From Neostapfia colusana (Eukaryota; Streptophyta; Magnoliopsida; Poales; Poaceae): DNA of 64,000 nt. This document shows positions 58,081 through 64,000 of the stretch, in pieces; within the stretch, counting starts at the first letter, position 1, and every line of letters begins with the position of its first letter. A program made the position numbers and the translations under genes. The notes beneath the pieces were generated by a model. The model saw nothing but the letters and a program-made list of their open reading frames with translations. It ran no database searches and was not told the DNA's origin. The stretch lies in the NCBI GenBank assembly GCA_030760725.1, contig JASWHV010000010.1, positions 37,515,760 through 37,579,759 on the forward strand, written 5' to 3'.

Positions 58081-58350
58081 AATATACTATGTTGGTTAAT
58101 TCTCCCGTTGGAGAGATGAGGACTAATATAGTATGTCCGAGAGAACCTCATTGTCTTGGATTCCCAAGGGCTTGACATAATACTCGGAATGGATTTGTTA
58201 AGCAAGCACAACGGAGTAATCCAATGTGCTAAGAGAAGCGTGCAGTTGACAAATGAGCACGGTACTCGCATCGAGTTTGAGTCAGCCCAGCCAACAGCCG
58301 AGAAGGCAGAATTCCCTGATCTATTCTCCACTAGTGAATCTCGAGGGTGA
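58081..58350 (+). pseudogene. C protease remnant fused to integrase-like C-terminus
   Basis: In shifted frames it reads MLVNSPVGEMRT, then LDSQGLDIILGMDLLSKHNG, both standard in the protease region, with about 15 codons missing between them. The frame then passes through FESAQPTAEKAEFPDLFSTSESRG-like sequence and stops at about 58350. FPD(L/V)F is found both at the start of RT (A3: EYPDVF) and at the end of integrase (A1: FPELFS), so the deletion may have run between the two. Confidence 0.72.
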
Positions 58351-58358
58351 GATTCAAT

Positions 58359-58374
58359 TTAAGGGGGGTAGATT
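58359..58374 (+). other. C polypurine tract
   Basis: TTAAGGGGGGTAGATT directly before the 3' LTR start TGTGACACCC, only about 10 bp after the stop of the remnant frame. Confidence 0.92.
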
Positions 58375-58529
58375 TGTGACACCCTCAATTTTGGATTTCT
58401 ACATATATTCATGTTCCATATAGAAAAGCAGTTTAAAATAAGTAGAAACAAAGAAAATATTAAAAAGATAGCCAAAAAGAGCCAAATCTAGTCCACAGAG
58501 AGCACCGAAGACAACTCCCGCGGCTCGCT

Positions 58530-59295
58530 GGCCACATGGCATTTTCGGAGCTCATCTCCGCAGAGAGGGAGAGGTCCACCGCTAAACTGGCTATGTGGCA
58601 GGCTCGGGGCTCATCCCCGCAAAGGGGGAGAGGTCCGACCCCGTGGGACACGTGTTGCCCCCGGAGCTAGCCTCTGCGGAGGAGCGAGGCCAGCCCCGCA
58701 GGACACGTGTCGCCTTCGGAGCTAGTCACTGCGGAAAAGAGAGGACCAGACGCACAGGACATGTGTCGCTCTCAAAGCTCACCTCCGAGAGGTCCGGCCC
58801 CATCGGACACGTGTCGCTCTCGGAACTCACTTCCGAGAGGTCCGACACTACTGGACATGTATCACCTCTGGAGCTCACCTCCGGGAGGTCCGACACTGTT
58901 GGACACGTGTCGACCTCGGAGCTCGTCTCTGAGGAGAAAGGAAGCCTGGCGCTACTGGACACATGGCATTCTCGGAGCTTACCTCTGAAGAGAGAGGAGG
59001 TCCGGAATTGACACATGGCACACTCGGAGCCACCTCTGAAGAGAGGGGGAGGTCTGGAACTGACACGTGGAATTCGCGGAGCTCGCCTCTGTTGAGAGGA
59101 GAGATCCCGACCCACCAGACACGTGGCGCACACGGAGCTTGCCTCTGGAGAGAGGGAGGTCCTGCCCAACAGAACACGTGGCGCACGCGGAGCTCACCTC
59201 TGAGGAAGAGGGAGGTCTCGCATGCCTGACACGTGGCACAACCAGAGCTGGTCTCTGCGGAAAAGGGAGCCCAGGTTTCTGCAGGACATGTGGAG
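58530..59295 (+). repeat. C LTR minisatellite with G-box/ABRE motifs
   Basis: About 15 units of roughly 47-58 bp. Each has a GACACGTGtcg- or ACACGTGGC-like core, then CGGAGCTC, CCTCTG and GAGGTCC-like parts. Exact CACGTG is at 58649, 58704, 58808, 58904, 59064, 59120, 59175 and 59230; other units carry CATGTG or CACATG. The array ends about 200 bp before the TATA box. CACGTG and ACGTGGC are known binding cores for plant bZIP and bHLH factors. Confidence 0.85.
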
Positions 59296-59502
59296 CTTCC
59301 GGAGCTCACCGCTGCGAAGGAAACGAGATTCGAAGCAGTTTTTCTTCTGTACGCTTGGGAATCCCTGGTACTGAGGAAACCGACACGATTCCCACAATGT
59401 TACCGCACCAAATCTATCGAAGATAAGTTGTTAAGATTCAAAAACATTTGAATAGAAATCTTATTCGAAATCCAAACAGATTAGGACTCTTCTCTTCCCG
59501 AT

Positions 59503-59511
59503 TATAAATAG
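59503..59511 (+). promoter_or_regulatory. C LTR TATA box
   Basis: TATAAATAG in an AT-poor setting, followed by a pyrimidine- and CA-rich leader. It is downstream of the G-box array, which would therefore be in U3. Confidence 0.75.
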
Positions 59512-61685
59512 AACTTAAAACCTTTGGCCGCAACCACAAACATCTTTTCCACCTCCTGAGCCGACAACTCAGAGCCCTAGCCCTAGCTCGCCGAGTAAAC
59601 CCCTTCGCCAGAGTTTGACCACCAGAGAGATCGCCGACGAGCCAGAGACGATAGCCATCGCTGGAGGAGAGTCGACGACTTGAGGAAAGACCCGAAGGAT
59701 GTAAAGTAGGTTTCCAATACCATATTACGATGACATTGCGTTTTCTTTGCATCTTTTCTCTTTGATCCTTTCGAACAGAAGCTTTTTCATGGACAGATCA
59801 CGTGTTGATCGGTTTGATCTAAAGTCAAGATCATTGCCACGTCCACATTTGATCCCTACACCTTTGTTCATCGTAAAAGCCATGCAAACATGCGAGAACA
59901 AGTACAAACTAAACTGCATCATAGGATTAACATGCATCATTGCATCTTAAAGTAGAGTTTATGCATGATATTGATTGCTATGAATCTTGTATGTGCGTGA
60001 TCCCATATAGAAGGACAAGCTCAGGGAGCTACCTACGACGGACTACAACAGCAAGAGTTTGAGCAACAGGAACCGCAAGAACAAGGCAAGTACCCCTTGA
60101 CCATATTGATCCCATATTTTGGAAAACTATTTTGTTTGCAAAAAGGTGTGTGTGCTTGAGTCAACATGATGGGAAACCCTTTATAGGAGTTTACTAGTTT
60201 CTGGTTAAACTATCCTTGTCGCCATGGAAGTTATTGAGTCGGGTATGGTTTTTGTTTTTATGCTTCGCTGATTCCATGGGTTATGGGAAGCGAGATAGAT
60301 GTGTCTAGCTATGAATAATGAGAAAACTGATGTTGTTAATGAACATGAATCGAAGGGAGATCTAGGCAAGCCTTGGTTTGTGAATGAGGTAGAATGAGAT
60401 GGTGGTTTTCTTGCCGTAGATCTAAGGACCGGTTCATGCCAGCCATGCCAGGATAACAGTGCCACCACAAGGCCAAATATGGGTGCGGCTTAGCTGAGTA
60501 ATTAGGTAAGTTATTAGATTGTTATGGACCGTGGAAGGCACGGGGAATGGGAGTCGAGTGAGGACTGCCTGGGAACTGCATGGCACAAGAGGGGGCCCGT
60601 GGGTGGGAGAATTGGAGATTCTAGCCTGCTGGTAAAACCTTAATGAGTCCATACATCTAGTAACCCCTTTGTAAAGGCTATTTTGTGATCTCTTGTCCAT
60701 ACACCGACGGTTGTGTACTGGTATAATGGATGTTCTGCAGTCACCGACGGGTGACGAAATCACAAACTTGTGGGTAAAGTGGTACAAACTCTGCAGAGTC
60801 TAAAACTATCATGATAGCCGAGCTTACGGTCACGAGCGTCTGGACAACTCACATGATTAGATGGGATGGTTTTTGGGATGGTTTTGGTTATGGTTTTTGG
60901 TTATGGTTTTGATTTTTGGGACTGTTAAGTCCGGGTGATAAGATTGATTGCATGACTGTTGAGTCATGGCAACAAGATTTGGTCTCGGAATGAGAAATAA
61001 TTGAATGGTAGATAATACGAGATGGTATTCGTGAGATTGTAGAGAATACGAGATGGTATTCGTGAGATGGTAGTGAATACGAGATGGTATTCACGAGCAA
61101 AGTTGATTAATGTCTGGTTGAGACATGGAAAGGGATGAATCATAATGGAGGTATGTTAACACATGTTGGGATTACATTCACTTTAAGCTAAGTTGCTGTT
61201 TTTATCGTGTTTTGAGAAATAAACTTTGCTTTCTGCAATGAGCCTTTTTATACCTGCCTTGTTGTAAGCTACATATCATATTTTCCCGCACTTGCTGAGT
61301 ACATCATGTACTCAAACTTGCATTATCATACATCATCAGCAACATGAGAGGATTACTATAAAGACCCCGTGGAGCATTAGGCGTGAGATCCACCCTCAAC
61401 CTTGCCTGTGGAGTAGAGATGGAGCCGCTGCTGTTGCTTAGTTTGCTTCCGCAATAGTTAGAAGACTTCCGCTGCTAGAATAAAGACTTCTGCTGATAGA
61501 AAAAGACTTCCGCTGTTAGCATGAGTCCAAGACTCATGAGACATTGTAATAAACCCTGTTATTCATGGTAATATATATTCTGAAATTCAGTTTGTGGATG
61601 ATATGTGTATGTGTGATGAACATTCTGGGCACACATACGCATCAGTTCCAGGTTCCGTGGTTTTCCACAGAACCGGGGCGTCACG

Positions 61686-63497
61686 GTTAGATATTCCATG
61701 AATTTTTGTGGCCAACTCCTTCATCAAAACATCCTGAAAATTTTACCATAAGTCCATCATGAAATTAGAAAGCTTCCGTAAAAATTTCAACTCTAGAATT
61801 GTCTGTCTTCATAAAGTTTGCTTCTGTAGTTTTACATAGCACATAACTTCATAATATGATGCATCGTTATTTGATCATTCGATAGAGGAAATTCACGCGA
61901 AGACTTTGGAGGCCGCTAACTTGCTCCTGTTGTCAGAAACTTTAGTGGGATCAACAATAAGGCAAGCCCCGGTTTGCATCAAAAGTTTTCAAGTTTCTAT
62001 TTGTATTCACTTTATAATGTCTAGCATTTTGATTATTGCACTAAGTCTAGATTGTATGACACTCCACATGCATGACCCAATAAATCCCTGGAGTTTTATT
62101 TAGAGTAGGTTTCACTTAGTTATAACTGCTTTGATCAAGTTAAGAAAAGTGAACTAAAAGAGGCATAACTCGAGTAGGCCGTTCCTACTCGTGAACAGGG
62201 ATTAAGGGGGATCAATCGGAAGAGTTGGGAATTGATCCACTTAATTGGGGAATGGAGACCGTGCAGTATGGATGGAAGGCTCAAGGGCGTGATCCTGTGA
62301 ACCTAGTCTTTGTCTGAGTTGATTAAGGCCCGTTCTCGTGTGCGGCCCCGATGGACAAGTTTGAGTTGTGTACTGGATGCATACTGGCTATATGGGACCA
62401 AACAAACCGATGTAACATGTTAACCTGGGTGTTGAGACAATCCCCACCGTCTTATGCAGATGCTGAAAGGAGAGAGAAGTCGGCTCTACGAGGGTTTGCC
62501 GTAGTGAGACTTACTCCAAGTCGGTGGGACCAGTTCGACATTTGGGTGTTGTGTGAAAGGTTGACACATACGACGTTGAAGGGATTGGTTGATCACTGGT
62601 ATCGGACGGGCGTATGTGTCGAGTCATATGGGTGTTTTTGATTTGAATCACCGTCGCTAATGGTAGTGAGCATACTTGTACACTGAGTCGTGACGTAGTA
62701 ATAAATTGTGGAAAAGAAAAGTGCTTTGTGATTAATCCTCATATTGGAGATGACGGATGAGAAATACCATCCTAAATTTACTTTCTACCTGGGGCTAGTA
62801 GCGTCGAGACAAAGCATTTCTTGTTTGATTGTGGAGTCTCGTCGTTGATGGCGCAAGGTATGTATGGGTCTAGGGTAGCTCACTAAATTTACTTTCTCCT
62901 CGAGCAAGTGGCATTGAGATGAAGTGTTCCTTGTTTGACTGGGAGTCTCGATGTAAACTGTGCGAGGATTATAAAAGTTGATTAAAACTGGAAGTAAGGA
63001 CTCTGTGATAGCTCAAGTTCATCTTTTATGAAAACTTCTTTATTCAGCCCTATATTTCCAGCATTTAGAGTTCCATGTGTAGAGTTTCGGTTAAGTCTTG
63101 CTGAGCATAATCTTATGGTTTGTTGATCCATTGTTTTGCAGGTAATGTTGCATAAGGCAACGTTAGGGAGGAAGGGAGATCCGAGCAGGGCAGCACCCAA
63201 TAAGGGGTGTGAGTATCACTTGGAACCCTGCACGCCGCCGTGGTTTGATATGGTGCTAGTGTGAAGCATCAGCGGGCAGGATGGTTTCATTTTGCTTAGT
63301 GTAGGCTGTAGTATGTGAGTGTGTTCTTATCTTCCGTTGCAATGTACGTCTATATATTCTTTGTAAAATGTGACAATAATATGTATTAAAGACACATATT
63401 GTTGTGTATGTGTGTTTTTTGGATGTATGCTGTTAGTTGCCGCATCACACGGCACCACCCAATGTGATTCCTATACTGTCGGGGCGGGGTCACCACA
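61686..63497 (+). repeat. D 5' LTR (left boundary unknown)
   Basis: No second copy exists in the window, so only the right end is supported. It reads GGGGTCACCACA followed by a PBS-like motif. It contains a CTTGCTGAG hairpin (63102-63117) 395 nt from its end, as in the other families, and an imperfect direct duplication (62773-62860 and 62884-62965). Sequence just after 61685 may be D LTR or older flanking DNA. No coding region is convincing. Confidence 0.55.
63102..63117 (+). promoter_or_regulatory. Conserved LTR hairpin (D copy)
   Basis: CTTGCTGAG is followed by the stem CATAA / TTATG. It is the weakest member of the set, but at the expected distance. Confidence 0.45.
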
Positions 63498-63501
63498 GGC
63501 G

Positions 63502-63514
63502 TGGTATTAGAGCC
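63502..63514 (+). other. D primer-binding site, degenerate
   Basis: TGGTATTAGAGCC, one change from the iMet-type TGGTATCAGAGCC, four bases after the presumed LTR end. Confidence 0.7.
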
Positions 63515-64000
63515 GCATTGGGGATAGCGCACCTGAAAAGACATGTATTTTCAAAACATAGAGTCTACGAGTGAGGAATCGGTACTAGGCCCACATAAGG
63601 TCTATTAGTAGCATAAGTGATGTATGGTGGCAAATTAACATACTTGTTACTCTATTCTGTATTGACGCACCGCCGACCAGGTAAGAAGTATAGTACGCCA
63701 GCGAAAGCAGATCAATTTTTGTCAGCTCCCCTGACGAGGAAAGTTATTCGTGGTATAGGTCTCATAGCTTATTGCGAGACGTCAATATGAAATTCTTGAA
63801 CTTTTCATGTTCCTGAGCTCATATGAAACGCTGGTCCCTGGCGTGCATTAGGCAAGAAAGTGGAAACCCCATCGTGTGGTCGGTAACACGATAGTGTGTT
63901 CTTCTGGAATTAGCCTAGGAGGACATACGCAGCGCTCGCCATCGGTGTGTCCTACAGGGCAGTAGGTGGTATCCGTTGGGTTGATAAAATTCCCAACCGT
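63515..64000 (+). other. D leader, continues beyond the window
   Basis: About 490 bp with no open frame or motif that I can support. It is presumably the untranslated leader of element D, whose genes would lie to the right. Confidence 0.45.

Larger units (their letters stand above)
54668..61685 (+). mobile_element. Element C: non-autonomous gag-only Ty3/gypsy element
   Basis: The plus-strand element consists of a truncated 5' LTR (54668-55994), PBS, a leader with PBS-like repeats, gag, a protease remnant, PPT and a complete 3' LTR (58375-61685). RT, RNase H and integrase are missing: about 2.4 kb of internal sequence compares with 5.8 kb in A2. The end of the frame (FPDLFSTSESRG) resembles the end of a chromovirus integrase, so the centre was probably lost by deletion. 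Confidence 0.88.
58375..61685 (+). repeat. C 3' LTR, complete (about 3.3 kb)
   Basis: It starts TGTGACACCCTCAATTTTGG, resembling the A LTR start TGTAACACCCC. It ends GGCGTCACG, where the left copy has CGTCACA, so the last base is changed. In order it contains a GC-rich G-box minisatellite (58530-59300), TATA box (59503-59511), a long transcribed part with palindromes (60788-60817), tandem hairpins (61007-61098), the CTTGCTGAG hairpin (61296-61314) and a poly(A) signal near 61550. Apparent open frames in several phases at 58595-59426 come from the repeat and are not genes. Confidence 0.92.

Noticed and set aside
58595..59426. Overlapping open frames on both strands
   Set aside because: They arise from the GC-rich minisatellite, whose units lack stops in several phases. 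The translations are repetitive and low in complexity.
62351..62641. 96-codon plus-strand frame in the D LTR
   Set aside because: No domain, no second copy for comparison, and it lies within LTR-like sequence.

Overview
The window is a block of plant (most likely grass, Poaceae) intergenic chromatin made almost entirely of nested LTR retrotransposons. I see no intact host gene and no tRNA or rRNA gene. All the internal regions belong to Ty3/gypsy elements. Families A and B carry an integrase with a C-terminal chromodomain, and families A, B and C have a primer-binding site matching the 3' end of plant initiator tRNA-Met. Together with LTRs of 3.3-4.0 kb, this points to the Tekay/Del-type chromovirus lineage. 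The grass assignment rests on the GC-rich LTR segments and overall element style and is an inference.

Layout. Four LTR families are present: A and B on the minus strand, C and D on the plus strand. Element B0 spans 1-47581 and continues to the left of the window. A1 (441-36480) is inserted in its integrase gene, with the 5-bp duplication AGACA on both sides. A1 contains B1 (6360-20675), inserted in its reverse transcriptase, and A2 (23197-35862), inserted in its right LTR with the duplication GAATC. About 4.3 kb at the B1/A1 junction has been lost, leaving 7 bp of filler. To the right of B0 lie a 141-bp foreign GC-rich fragment, a 3'-truncated A3 (47723-54666), element C (54668-61685, gag plus a protease remnant) and the 5' end of element D (to 64000). 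D begins at an unknown point and runs off the window.

Gene content. Families A and B share the layout LTR - PBS - orf0 - gag - protease - RT - RNase H - integrase - chromodomain - PPT - LTR. orf0 is an extra coding region upstream of gag. Most copies are broken by nonsense codons, frameshifts and losses of catalytic residues. The exceptions are in A3, which keeps an open orf0 (259 codons) and an open 1059-codon gag-PR-RT-RH frame. That frame ends in about 45 codons of unrelated sequence in place of integrase.

The most interesting signals are at the RNA and DNA level. (1) A hairpin following CTTGCTGAG occurs in the LTRs of all four families, always about 340-395 nt from the LTR 3' end, with stem changes that keep pairing. 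(2) A pair of 12-nt palindromes lies in the transcribed part of A and C LTRs, with a compensatory base-pair change between families. (3) About ten PBS-like repeats follow the C primer-binding site. (4) A roughly 15-unit minisatellite with eight CACGTG G-boxes lies upstream of the C TATA box. (5) orf0 proteins of families A and B look like distant homologues. Similarity and divergence statements come from reading by eye; no alignment or search was run.
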